From Bacteroidales bacterium (GTDB taxonomy: Bacteria; Bacteroidota; Bacteroidia; Bacteroidales; WCHB1-69): a stretch of 7,424 bases of DNA. Within the stretch, counting starts at the first letter, position 1, and the number at the start of each line of letters is the position of its first letter. The stretch spans positions 1 through 7,424 of the forward strand of contig JAAYQB010000106.1 in NCBI GenBank assembly GCA_012519525.1. Reading direction: 5' to 3'. The translations under genes and the position numbers were made by a program. The notes below the pieces were generated by a model that saw nothing but the letters and a program-made list of their open reading frames with translations, was not told where the DNA came from and did no database searches. This document shows positions 1-7,366 of this stretch, piece after piece.

Positions 1-1
1 A

Positions 2-1009
2 ACCATGACAAGCATACAAAAATGGATACAAAATATCACCGTTCCTTTAGCAATACCATTAATGTTGTTTAATTGTGATTTTAGATTATGGACAAAATCT
101 TTACCAAAGACCATAGCAACGTTAATAGGAGGTGTTTTGTCGATAATAATAGCAGTTGTAAGCGGTTTTTTTATTTTTCGAAATGCGGGAATTAACGACT
201 TACACAATGTGGCGGGAATGATGACAGGAATATATACAGGGGGGACGATGAATTTTTATGCATTGGGAGCAGCGTTAGATGTCAATAAAAACACCATTCT
301 TTTAACGTATACTTTTGAAATGTTGGTAACTTTTCCTTTAATATTGTTTTTAGTAGGAGGAGGTTATAAGTTTTTTCGATGGCTCTTGCCTTATAAAGAC
401 ACTGCGACTTCCTTGCAAAATGAAGAAGTGAGTGATATTGAACAAAACGGGATAGAAAATTATAATGGAATGACAAAACAGAGAGTATTCCCAAGAATGA
501 TGTTAGCACTACTTATTTCTCTTTTATTTTTGGTTGTAGGAGCAGGAATTTCTCTTTTAATTACCGGAAAATTAAATGAATTAGTTGTTATATTAGTAAT
601 AACGACTTTAGCAATAGCGGCTTCTTTTTCTAAATTTATTCGTGAGTTGCCCAAAACTTTTGAATTAGGAATGTTTTTCATCCTCATATTTAGTGTGGTT
701 GTTGCTTCTCAATTTGATATTTATAGTTTGAATGTATCTGCGATTAATTTAGGACTCTTTGTATTATATATAATGTTGACTTCTGTTGTTGTACACATTA
801 TATTTTGTAGAATAACAAAAGTTCCCGGTGATTTATTTACTGTGGCACATATCGGCTTATTGTGTTCACCGCCTTTTATTCCACCCATTGTAGGAGCAAT
901 GAAAAATAAAAAAGTATTAATAAGTGGAATTGTAATAGGATTAGTAGGTTATGCTATAGGGACTTATTTAGGAGTATTGTTGGCTACTCTATTTAAATAT
1001 TTCGTATAA
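2..1009 (+). CDS. DUF819-family integral membrane protein, 5'-truncated by the window edge
   Basis: This is the C-terminal part of a polytopic inner-membrane protein of the DUF819 (YjcL-like) family, putative transporters of unknown substrate. The reading frame is open to the left edge. The first ATG, at position 5, is probably an internal methionine: family members usually have about 380-400 residues, and this frame begins at the conserved segment VPLAIPLMLF, so some 60-80 residues with the first membrane helices are missing. Counting from that Met, hydrophobic segments lie near residues 11-22, 38-58, 98-118, 164-186, 190-207, 220-236, 246-268 and 300-330. Family-like motifs are YTGGTMNFYALG (about 77-88) and the Pro-rich CSPPFIPPIVGAMK followed by GYAIGTYLG near the C terminus. 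A charged loop (about 127-163) splits the protein in two. The beta-barrel gene follows after 12 bp with no promoter visible, suggesting one operon. The family call is fairly sure; the substrate is unknown. Confidence 0.8.
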   Translation, partial: TMTSIQKWIQNITVPLAIPLMLFNCDFRLWTKSLPKTIATLIGGVLSIIIAVVSGFFIFRNAGINDLHNVAGMMTGIYTGGTMNFYALGAALDVNKNTILLTYTFEMLVTFPLILFLVGGGYKFFRWLLPYKDTATSLQNEEVSDIEQNGIENYNGMTKQRVFPRMMLALLISLLFLVVGAGISLLITGKLNELVVILVITTLAIAASFSKFIRELPKTFELGMFFILIFSVVVASQFDIYSLNVSAINLGLFVLYIMLTSVVVHIIFCRITKVPGDLFTVAHIGLLCSPPFIPPIVGAMKNKKVLISGIVIGLVGYAIGTYLGVLLATLFKYFV

Positions 1010-1021
1010 AATTTAAAAGAA

Positions 1022-2395
1022 ATGAAAAATATTTATCTACTCAATTTAACATTCTTTTTTCTCTTATTTAGCTTAACAGCAAAGTCACAAGAAGAAGAGA
1101 AAAAAATAAAAAAAGGTTGGACTTTCGGGGCATTACCAAGCGTAGCTTATGATGCGGATTTAGGTTTTCAATACGGAGCTTTGGCAAATGTTTATTATTA
1201 TGGAGACGGCTCAACCTATCCCGAATATTTGCATTCATTTTATTTTGAAGCGGCTTATACTACAAAGAATTATGGACTGTTCCGTTTTTTTTATGATTCT
1301 AAATATTTGATACCTAACTATCGTTTGACGGTCGATTTTTCTTATTTACCCGATGCAATGAGTGATTTTTTCGGATACAATGGCTATCAATCCGTGTATA
1401 ATGATGTTTGGAGAAATTCTAAAAAATATACCGTAGAAGAAGGATATAAAACAAGGGCTTTTTATAAATACAGAAGAGATATTTTACGTTTTATGGGCGA
1501 TATACAAGGAACTATACATCAACAATGGAAATGGAATGTAGGACTTGGAATTTTAAATTATAATATTGATAAGGTTGATATTAAAATGCTTAATAAAGGG
1601 AAAAAAGCGGATAAAAAACTACCCGATACCATTCCCGGATTGTATGAAAAATATATAGATTGGGCAATAATAAATAAAGAAGAAAAAAGAGGAGGTTTTC
1701 ATCCTTATGTGAGATGTGGAATTGCTTACGATAGCCGTAACAAAGAATCCAATCCGTCAAAAGGAATTTATGCAGATGCTTTTTTCACTTATTCAGCAGC
1801 TTTTAACGATTTAAAAGCATATAATAATTTAAAACTCAACGTTAACTTCCGACATTACGTCCCTATTTATAAAGATTATATAGCACTTGCTTATCGTATA
1901 GGAACCCAAACATTATTAGTAGGAAAAAGTCCTTTTTATACTAATAATTATATGAATACACTCTATATGCAGCGTGTTTTATACGAAGGCTTGGGAGGAG
2001 GAAATTCGTTGAGAGGAATATTAAGAAATAGAATCTTAGCCAATGGATTTGCTTTTTCTAATGTAGAATTACGTATAAAATTAGTGAAATTTGATATAAA
2101 GAAACAGCATTTTTACATAGGCATTAATCCTTTCTTCGATATAGGTATGGTTACGCAAGCCTATACATTAGATTCGGCAAAAATAGCTGCTCTTAAAAAT
2201 ATAGAAGACGATATGGACGATTACTTCGATTTTAATAAATCTTCTATCTATAAGCCTCACATGTCGGCAGGTATTGGACTGAAAATAGCCATGAACGAAA
2301 ATTTTATTCTATCCGTTGATTGGGCAATCCCTTTCAACAAACAAGATGGAGCCAGCTTGTCAAATCTTTACATTAAAATAGGTTATTTGTTTTAA
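1022..2395 (+). CDS. BamA/TamA-like (Omp85) outer-membrane beta-barrel protein without POTRA domains
   Basis: This 457-residue protein is predicted to be an outer-membrane beta-barrel. Residues 1-22 form a type I signal peptide: Lys2, a Leu/Phe-rich core, and likely cleavage in TAKS|QEEE. A short charged linker follows, then alternating aromatic/polar strands run to the C terminus, which ends in Phe as expected for a BAM substrate. Two Omp85-type marks are visible: GGGNSLRGI, with Arg331 at the place of the (V/L)RG(F/Y) motif of the lid loop, and FFDIGMV, with Asp373 matching the FxDxG barrel motif. The barrel begins right after the linker (GWTFGALPSVAYDADLGFQYG), leaving no room for periplasmic POTRA domains, so a direct BamA or TamA role is unlikely. 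Bacteroidota encode many such surface-antigen-like barrels of unknown function. It probably shares a transcript with the upstream DUF819 gene. The barrel fold is well supported; substrate and role are not known. Confidence 0.75.
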   Translation: MKNIYLLNLTFFFLLFSLTAKSQEEEKKIKKGWTFGALPSVAYDADLGFQYGALANVYYYGDGSTYPEYLHSFYFEAAYTTKNYGLFRFFYDSKYLIPNYRLTVDFSYLPDAMSDFFGYNGYQSVYNDVWRNSKKYTVEEGYKTRAFYKYRRDILRFMGDIQGTIHQQWKWNVGLGILNYNIDKVDIKMLNKGKKADKKLPDTIPGLYEKYIDWAIINKEEKRGGFHPYVRCGIAYDSRNKESNPSKGIYADAFFTYSAAFNDLKAYNNLKLNVNFRHYVPIYKDYIALAYRIGTQTLLVGKSPFYTNNYMNTLYMQRVLYEGLGGGNSLRGILRNRILANGFAFSNVELRIKLVKFDIKKQHFYIGINPFFDIGMVTQAYTLDSAKIAALKNIEDDMDDYFDFNKSSIYKPHMSAGIGLKIAMNENFILSVDWAIPFNKQDGASLSNLYIKIGYLF

Positions 2396-2413
2396 TACTT
2401 CTTAAAGCAGTCA

Positions 2414-2444
2414 TTGAATTTAATTTGTTTTTAATGTAACTTTG
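2414..2444 (+). promoter_or_regulatory. Bacteroidota-type promoter of recQ
   Basis: The -7 box TAACTTTG (2437-2444) matches the Bacteroidota consensus TAnnTTTG, and a -33 TTG lies at 2414-2416 with a 20-bp spacer. Transcription would begin near 2450, only about 8-10 nt before the ATG at 2459. This is the only promoter-like element in the 63-bp gap after the beta-barrel gene, so recQ probably starts a new transcription unit. Confidence 0.7.
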
Positions 2445-2458
2445 CAAAAATTACAACG

Positions 2459-4366
2459 ATGGATATTAAAGCTATTTTGCAACGTTATTGGGGTTATACC
2501 AAATTCAGACCTTTGCAAGAAGATATTATTATGTCTGTATTGCAAGGCAACGACACTTTAGCTTTACTTCCGACAGGAGGAGGCAAGTCCATTTGTTTTC
2601 AAGTTCCTGCTATGGCAAAAAAAGGTGTTTGTATTGTTGTTACGCCACTGATAGCTTTAATGAAAGACCAAGTAGAAAACTTGCTTCTCAGAAAAATACC
2701 TGCAGCAGCCATTTATACGGGCATGCACCAAAGAGAAATAGAAATGACGTATAATCGATGTATTAAAGGCAAAGTAAAATTTTTATATATTTCGCCGGAG
2801 CGACTTAAGAATACTTTATTTAAAAATTCCTTGCAACAAATAGAGGTGAATTTACTTGCTGTTGATGAAGCTCATTGCATTTCGCAGTGGGGTTACGATT
2901 TTCGTCCTTCTTATTTAGAGATAGCTGAAATACGCAGTATACTAAAAGAAACAGTGCCTGTGTTGGCTTTAACTGCAACCGCAACACCTGAGGTTGTTAA
3001 AGACATTCAACAAAAATTATTATTTAAGGAAGAAAGAGTATTTCAAAAAAGTTTTATACGTAATAATCTTACTTATTTTGCTTTAAAAGAAGAAGATAAA
3101 CTAAAACGTCTTTTAAAAATTGTAGAAAAAACGCCGGGAACGGGCATTGTTTATGTTCGTAATCGGAAAAAAACACGAGAAATTGCCTTGTTTTTAAGGA
3201 AAAATAAATATGTAGCAGATTATTATCATGCAGGACTAAGTATAAGAGAAAGAGCAAGAAAACAAAATGCTTGGTCTAAAGGATTAGTGCGTATTATTGT
3301 GGCTACTAATGCTTTTGGAATGGGAATAGATAAGCCGGATGTAAGATTTGTAGTCCACATGGATTTACCCGACACCTTAGAAGCCTATTTTCAAGAAGCG
3401 GGAAGGGGAGGACGAGACGAAAGAAGAGCTTATGCCGTGCTTTTATACGAAAATGCTGATATACATAGCTTACGTCAAAATTTTGAGAATAGTTTTCCCC
3501 CTCTCAACACCATTAAAAATGTGTACGAAGCATTGAGTAATTATTTCCAAATTCCGGTAGGAGTCGGAGAAGGTTTGTCGTTCGATTTTGATAATAATGC
3601 TTTTGCAGCTACTTATCAACTTAAACCTCTGCTTACTTATCATGCATTAAAGTTTATAGAAAAAGCAGGACTAATTACATTTACAGACCCTTATGCTAAT
3701 GCATCAAAAGTATTTATCAGAGCATCGCGTGAGGACTTGTATAAGTTTCAAGTTGAATATGCCAACTATGATTATTTAATCAAACTTTTATTGCGGTCTT
3801 ATTCAGGGCTTTTCACTAATTTTACGCGTATCTATGAGACTGAGTTAGCCAAGCGTTCCAATCAAAGTGTTGATAATATTGTTACTACTTTAAAAAAAAT
3901 AGAAGAATACGAAATTATTGACTATCATCAACAAACGGAACAGCCTCGTGTTGTCTTTTTAGAAAATCGTTTAGACATAAAATATTTTTCTCTATCGGAA
4001 GAAATTTATGAGGAACGAAAACAAGAAGCCAAAAAACGATTAGAGGCAGTGATACAATACGTTTCGAATCAGACCAAATGCCGAAGTCGTCAATTAGTGG
4101 CTTATTTTGGAGAAACCGAAAGCATTCGTTGTGGAAAATGCGATGTTTGTCTCGAAAGAAATAAAGTTGAAATGTCATCATTGGAATTTGATAAAATACT
4201 TGAAGATATAAAGCCGATACTTCAAAAACAAGACATCTCTATAGAAGAGCTAATAGACCTATCGCATTACCCTAAGGAGAAAATCGTGAAGATTGTGCGT
4301 TGGTTATTAGATAATAATAAAATTTTAAAAAGTAATGAAAAAAAATTGCGATGGAATGATTTCTAA
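2459..4366 (+). CDS. recQ: RecQ-family ATP-dependent 3'-5' DNA helicase with enlarged middle region
   Basis: This superfamily 2 helicase unwinds DNA in recombination and replication-fork repair in the cytoplasm. All core motifs are present: motif 0 (FRPLQ, about 17-21), Walker A PTGGGKS (Lys43), DEAH box (136-139) running into the aromatic-rich loop HCISQWGYDFRP, motif III ALTATAT, motif V ATNAFGMGIDKPD and motif VI QEAGRGGRDE (Arg316, Arg319). The zinc cluster Cys541, Cys558, Cys561, Cys564 has the same 17-3-3 spacing as E. coli RecQ (Cys380/397/400/403). However, about 220 residues separate motif VI from the first Cys, against about 50 in E. coli. The extra stretch looks helical or winged-helix-like. 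After the zinc site there is a short winged-helix-like tail (about 575-635) and no HRDC domain. I believe this ~635-residue form is common in Bacteroidota and is often a second RecQ paralogue. The ATG at 2459 fits the promoter and puts motif 0 at the usual distance. Confidence 0.95.
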   Translation: MDIKAILQRYWGYTKFRPLQEDIIMSVLQGNDTLALLPTGGGKSICFQVPAMAKKGVCIVVTPLIALMKDQVENLLLRKIPAAAIYTGMHQREIEMTYNRCIKGKVKFLYISPERLKNTLFKNSLQQIEVNLLAVDEAHCISQWGYDFRPSYLEIAEIRSILKETVPVLALTATATPEVVKDIQQKLLFKEERVFQKSFIRNNLTYFALKEEDKLKRLLKIVEKTPGTGIVYVRNRKKTREIALFLRKNKYVADYYHAGLSIRERARKQNAWSKGLVRIIVATNAFGMGIDKPDVRFVVHMDLPDTLEAYFQEAGRGGRDERRAYAVLLYENADIHSLRQNFENSFPPLNTIKNVYEALSNYFQIPVGVGEGLSFDFDNNAFAATYQLKPLLTYHALKFIEKAGLITFTDPYANASKVFIRASREDLYKFQVEYANYDYLIKLLLRSYSGLFTNFTRIYETELAKRSNQSVDNIVTTLKKIEEYEIIDYHQQTEQPRVVFLENRLDIKYFSLSEEIYEERKQEAKKRLEAVIQYVSNQTKCRSRQLVAYFGETESIRCGKCDVCLERNKVEMSSLEFDKILEDIKPILQKQDISIEELIDLSHYPKEKIVKIVRWLLDNNKILKSNEKKLRWNDF

Positions 4367-4379
4367 TCAAAATTTTTAT

Positions 4380-4387
4380 TACTTTTG
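4380..4387 (+). promoter_or_regulatory. Putative -7 promoter box for the tRNA
   Basis: TACTTTTG matches the Bacteroidota -7 consensus TAnnTTTG and lies 14 bp before the mature tRNA 5' end, which places initiation near 4393 with a leader of about 9 nt. A good -33 TTG at the expected 19-21 bp is not visible, so the upstream half is weak or degenerate. The box sits in the short gap after recQ and would drive the tRNA and perhaps the genes beyond. Confidence 0.5.
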
Positions 4388-4401
4388 CTTTCAGTATTTT
4401 T

Positions 4402-4474
<73 letters not shown>

Positions 4475-4548
4475 CTTTCTCTTCGTTTTTTTGAAACAAA
4501 ATTATGTAAATATACGTATGAAAATATGTTATTTAAATTATTTTGATA

Positions 4549-5013
4549 ATGATAAAAATTTTGAAACAAATAGTATTGGTTACTATTTTATTAGGAGTAA
4601 TAGTATGTGTATATGCACAACAAGAATCAAACGTTGTTTCCTCACCAAAGCAAGAAAAAACCGTCAATAATTTGGATTCGATAATTCAAGTATATGCTTT
4701 AAGCAATGTATATTTTGATTTTGGAAGTAAAACAATTAGAACCGATGATATCAAAAAATTGGAACAAATTGCTTTATTGCTGCAAAACAATTCGGAATTA
4801 AAACTTGAGATAATAGGACATGTAGATAACCAAGAAGTTAAAAGTTTATCGGTAGCAAGAGCCCAAGAAGTTTTTGAATGGTTTGTCAATCAAGGAATCG
4901 ACAAAAGACTTATTGTTTATAAAAGCATGGGAAGTGTTTATCCTATACTCAGCAATAATAATCCCGAACATCGTCAAATCAATAGAAGGGTGGAATTTAG
5001 AATATTCCAATAA
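4549..5013 (+). CDS. Small secreted OmpA-domain (peptidoglycan-binding) protein
   Basis: This 154-residue periplasmic or envelope protein is essentially one OmpA C-terminal domain behind a signal peptide. I chose the ATG at 4549 over an in-frame TTG at 4543, two codons upstream, because ATG is the better start and gives the compact leader MIKILKQ followed by a hydrophobic core and cleavage at VYA|QQ. There is no lipobox (VIVC has Val before the Cys), so it is not an obvious lipoprotein. The domain shows VYFDFGS (54-60), GHVD (90-93), LSVARA (100-105) and NRRVEF (145-150). Asp93 and Arg104 match the pair that binds diaminopimelate in OmpA, but they are 11 residues apart where E. coli and Acinetobacter OmpA have 15, so the loop is shortened. 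No beta-barrel is present. It may tether or sense peptidoglycan. No clear promoter lies in the 74 bp after the tRNA. Pgi follows after 33 bp. Confidence 0.8.
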   Translation: MIKILKQIVLVTILLGVIVCVYAQQESNVVSSPKQEKTVNNLDSIIQVYALSNVYFDFGSKTIRTDDIKKLEQIALLLQNNSELKLEIIGHVDNQEVKSLSVARAQEVFEWFVNQGIDKRLIVYKSMGSVYPILSNNNPEHRQINRRVEFRIFQ

Positions 5014-5046
5014 ATTTTTCATATAACTTATTAAAAAAGACTAAAA

Positions 5047-6357
5047 ATGATTCGTATAACATCTGATAATGTGCTTTACGATAAATCTTTAAGAAATAAA
5101 GTAGAAGCAGCTTATAACACTTTATTGTCTAAAACGGGAGCGGGAAACGAATTTCTCGGATGGATGAATCCGCAAGAAATAGCCCCTAATGATTTATTGA
5201 ACGATATTCAAGCTACAGCCAATCGTTTGATACAAATATCCGATTATGTGGTAATTGCCGGGATTGGAGGTTCTTATTTAGGTTCTAAAGCTGTAATTGA
5301 GGCTTTGCAACAGCATTTTACTGATAAAAAACCAAAAATTATTTATGCAGGACATCATTTATCGGAGGATTATTATGCCGATTTACTTCGCTTATTAGAT
5401 ACCGTAGATTATAGTATCATTGTTATTTCAAAATCGGGTACTACAACCGAAACAGCTGTTGCATTCAGATTGTTAGAAAAACATTCCGAAAAAAAATATG
5501 GAAAAAAAGAAAACAAAAATCGAATAGTTTGCATTACCGATAAAGAAAAAGGAGCACTAAAAACTTTAGCCGATAAGAAACATTATAAAACCTTTGTTAT
5601 TCCTGATAATGTGGGCGGTCGCTTTTCTGTTCTTACGCCTGTAGGTTTGCTGCCGATTGCCCTTGCAGGATTTAACATAAGACAACTGATAGAAGGTGCT
5701 GAAAAAATGAGCAAACAATTGCTACAATCGGTTGAAAATAATCCTGCTGTAGAGTATGCATATTACCGAAATTATTTTCTGAAAAATAAACTTAAAATAG
5801 AAATAATGGCAACCTTCGAACCTAAACTTTTTTATTTAATCGAATGGTGGAAGCAGTTGTTTGGAGAAAGTGAAGGAAAGGAAAACAAAGGAATATTTCC
5901 GTCAGGACTTATTTATACTACTGATTTACATTCTATGGGACAATATCTTCAACAAGGAGAACGTATGCTGTTCGAAACATTTTTATCTGTTAAAAATGCA
6001 AATCAAAAATGTGTTGTGCCAAACGATAAAGATAACTTAGACAAGCTGAATTATCTTGTCGGAAAACGTATTTCCGAAATCAATCGTCAAGCCGAATTAG
6101 GAACAATTATAGCTCATCAAGATGGTAATGTGCCTACTATTTTGATAGAAATAGATAAGCTGAATGAAGCAAATCTTGGAGCATTAATATATTTTTTCGA
6201 ATTTGCTTGTGGAGTGAGTGCCTATACTTTGGAAGTCAATCCTTTTAATCAGCCCGGTGTAGAAATGTATAAAAACAATATGTTTGCCTTGCTTAAAAAA
6301 GAAGGTTATGAAAAAGAACATATTATACTACAAAAGCGTTTGAGTAAAAAAGAATAG
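5047..6357 (+). CDS. pgi: Glucose-6-phosphate isomerase
   Basis: This cytoplasmic enzyme interconverts glucose 6-phosphate and fructose 6-phosphate in glycolysis and gluconeogenesis. At 436 residues it belongs to the short bacterial form (B. subtilis has 450), not the ~550-residue E. coli form. Two SIS-type sugar-phosphate domains are evident: GIGGSYLG (72-79) and SKSGTTTE (128-135) bind the phosphate. Both PROSITE-type signatures are visible, DNVGGRFSVLTPVG (about 186-199) and PFNQPGVEMYK near the C terminus. The catalytic residues align with B. subtilis Glu290/His311/Lys425 as Glu274 (GESEGK), His295 (TDLHSMGQ) and Lys409, with identical spacings of 21 and 114. The ATG at 5047 gives the expected N terminus. 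The gene lies 33 bp after the OmpA-domain gene and 2 bp before the ureohydrolase gene, so it probably sits in the middle of a three-gene unit. No dedicated promoter was found. Confidence 0.97.
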   Translation: MIRITSDNVLYDKSLRNKVEAAYNTLLSKTGAGNEFLGWMNPQEIAPNDLLNDIQATANRLIQISDYVVIAGIGGSYLGSKAVIEALQQHFTDKKPKIIYAGHHLSEDYYADLLRLLDTVDYSIIVISKSGTTTETAVAFRLLEKHSEKKYGKKENKNRIVCITDKEKGALKTLADKKHYKTFVIPDNVGGRFSVLTPVGLLPIALAGFNIRQLIEGAEKMSKQLLQSVENNPAVEYAYYRNYFLKNKLKIEIMATFEPKLFYLIEWWKQLFGESEGKENKGIFPSGLIYTTDLHSMGQYLQQGERMLFETFLSVKNANQKCVVPNDKDNLDKLNYLVGKRISEINRQAELGTIIAHQDGNVPTILIEIDKLNEANLGALIYFFEFACGVSAYTLEVNPFNQPGVEMYKNNMFALLKKEGYEKEHIILQKRLSKKE

Positions 6358-6359
6358 TT

Positions 6360-7217
6360 ATGGAATATTTTTTAGATATGCCCGAAAAACATACCGATTA
6401 CGATAAGGCATATTTTGTCATTCTTCCCGTTCCTTACGATGGCACAAGTACTTTTGTAAAAGGAGCTGATAAAGGACCTCAAGCAATAATTGACGCTTCC
6501 GACAGTATAGAGCTATACGATGTAGAAGAAGGTGTGGAAATACATAATTTTGGAATTCATACGGCAGCACCCATTATGGAAAATAAAACGCCCGATGCGA
6601 TGGTTAATGCTGTGTATAATCGTGTAAAGCAATATCTTAACGATAATAAAACGGTAGTTTTGTTGGGAGGGGAACATTCCGTAAGTATCGGAGCTATTCG
6701 TGCACATGCCGAAAAATATTCCCGTTTAAGTGTTTTACAATTAGATGCACATGCCGATTTAAGAAAAGAATACCACGGCTCTATATATAATCATGCTTGT
6801 GTAATGAACAGAGCCCAAGAAGTAGCTGAAGTTGTACAAGTTGGAATACGTAATGTGTGTAGCGAAGAAAAAAAATACATACAATCCGATAAGATTTTTT
6901 ACGCTCATCAAATGAGAAATAACAGTGAATGGATGGAAAAAGCCATTGAGCAGTTAAACGAATACGTATATATTAGCTTAGATTTGGATTGTTTCGACCC
7001 CTCGATTTTGCCTTCAACGGGGACACCTCTGCCCGGAGGAATGACGTGGTGGCAAGTACTTGATTTTATTGATATGGTAATCAGGAAAAAACAAGTTATA
7101 GGTTTCGATATCGTTGAGTTATGTCCTAATCCATCCGAAAAATCGTCGGATGTATTAGCAGCTGTATTGACCTATAAAATGATGATTAAAATTTTGAAAA
7201 AACAAAAAAAATTATAA
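6360..7217 (+). CDS. speB: Agmatinase/arginase-family ureohydrolase, probably agmatinase
   Basis: This 285-residue binuclear manganese enzyme hydrolyses a guanidino compound. Agmatine to putrescine plus urea, in polyamine synthesis, is the likely reaction. All metal ligands of the ureohydrolase fold are present: His106 (GGEHS), Asp129, His131 and Asp133 (DAHAD), Asp208 and Asp210 (LDLDCFDP). The motifs TGTPLPGGMTW and GFDIVELCP downstream are typical of bacterial and archaeal agmatinases. The substrate-loop segment is GSIYNHACVMNRA (about 141-153). Agmatinase is preferred over arginase from overall motif style and length, but sequence alone cannot exclude arginase, formiminoglutamase or guanidinobutyrase, and no arginine decarboxylase gene is in view to support the assignment. 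The ATG lies 2 bp after the pgi stop with no room for a separate ribosome site, so translation is probably coupled to pgi. The stop codon lies inside a terminator-like hairpin. Confidence 0.88.
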   Translation: MEYFLDMPEKHTDYDKAYFVILPVPYDGTSTFVKGADKGPQAIIDASDSIELYDVEEGVEIHNFGIHTAAPIMENKTPDAMVNAVYNRVKQYLNDNKTVVLLGGEHSVSIGAIRAHAEKYSRLSVLQLDAHADLRKEYHGSIYNHACVMNRAQEVAEVVQVGIRNVCSEEKKYIQSDKIFYAHQMRNNSEWMEKAIEQLNEYVYISLDLDCFDPSILPSTGTPLPGGMTWWQVLDFIDMVIRKKQVIGFDIVELCPNPSEKSSDVLAAVLTYKMMIKILKKQKKL

Positions 7218-7246
7218 TAAATAAAGCGAATACTTTTTTTATTATA
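7213..7246 (+). terminator. Terminator-like AU-rich hairpin overlapping the ureohydrolase stop codon
   Basis: An inverted repeat pairs 7213-7226 with 7233-7246 over 14 positions with one T-T mismatch (7222/7237), around the 6-nt loop CGAATA. The right arm contains a run of seven T (7234-7240) and the left arm is A-rich, as in bidirectional intrinsic terminators whose U tract is part of the stem. Only one G-C pair is present, next to the loop, so the stem is modest in strength. It would end transcription of the ompA-like/pgi/ureohydrolase unit. Confidence 0.55.
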
Positions 7247-7366
7247 CAACTGAATACACAATAAAAGCAGTTAAATCAAGTTGATAGTGATGAATACTAA
7301 ATAATTAGTCGACCCTTAAAAACATTTTAATTTATTGAATATCATTAAAATAATTTGTAAAATATA
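7247..7366. other. Non-coding intergenic stretch
   Basis: This AT-rich spacer has no reading frame of useful length on either strand. It contains small AT-only inverted repeats (7316-7321/7325-7330 and 7324-7331/7344-7351, mutually exclusive) and an 11-bp near-palindrome ATCAAGTTGAT (7275-7285). None is long enough to name as an operator or RNA gene. Confidence 0.5.

Noticed and set aside
2372..2396. Inverted repeat ATTAAAA...TTTTAAT at the end of the beta-barrel gene as a terminator
   Set aside because: Only 7 A/T pairs with an 11-nt loop, no G-C pair and no T run after it; expected by chance in this composition.
2488..4181. Open frames on both strands inside recQ (for example 2488-2754 + and 3915-4181 -)
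   Set aside because: They lie entirely within a well-conserved gene, show no recognisable domain and have no promoter; shadows of the real frame.
4486..4501. T run and TTTTG-AAA-CAAAA repeat after the tRNA as an intrinsic terminator
   Set aside because: The stem is five weak pairs and follows the T run instead of preceding it; pairing further upstream would use the tRNA acceptor itself.
4538..4545. TTATTTTG just before the OmpA-domain gene as a -7 box
   Set aside because: Spacing between TA and TTTG is one base short, and transcription would begin inside the coding region.
4543..4548. TTG at 4543 as the start of the OmpA-domain gene
   Set aside because: An ATG two codons later gives a normal signal peptide; nothing favours the rarer start.
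7275..7285. ATCAAGTTGAT palindrome as a regulator operator
   Set aside because: Single short copy far from the nearest promoter (7367), with no recognised regulator motif.
7228..7297. Three copies of GAATAC in the 3' intergenic region as direct repeats
   Set aside because: Six-base matches at uneven spacing (24 and 40 bp) with no shared flanks; not a repeat array.
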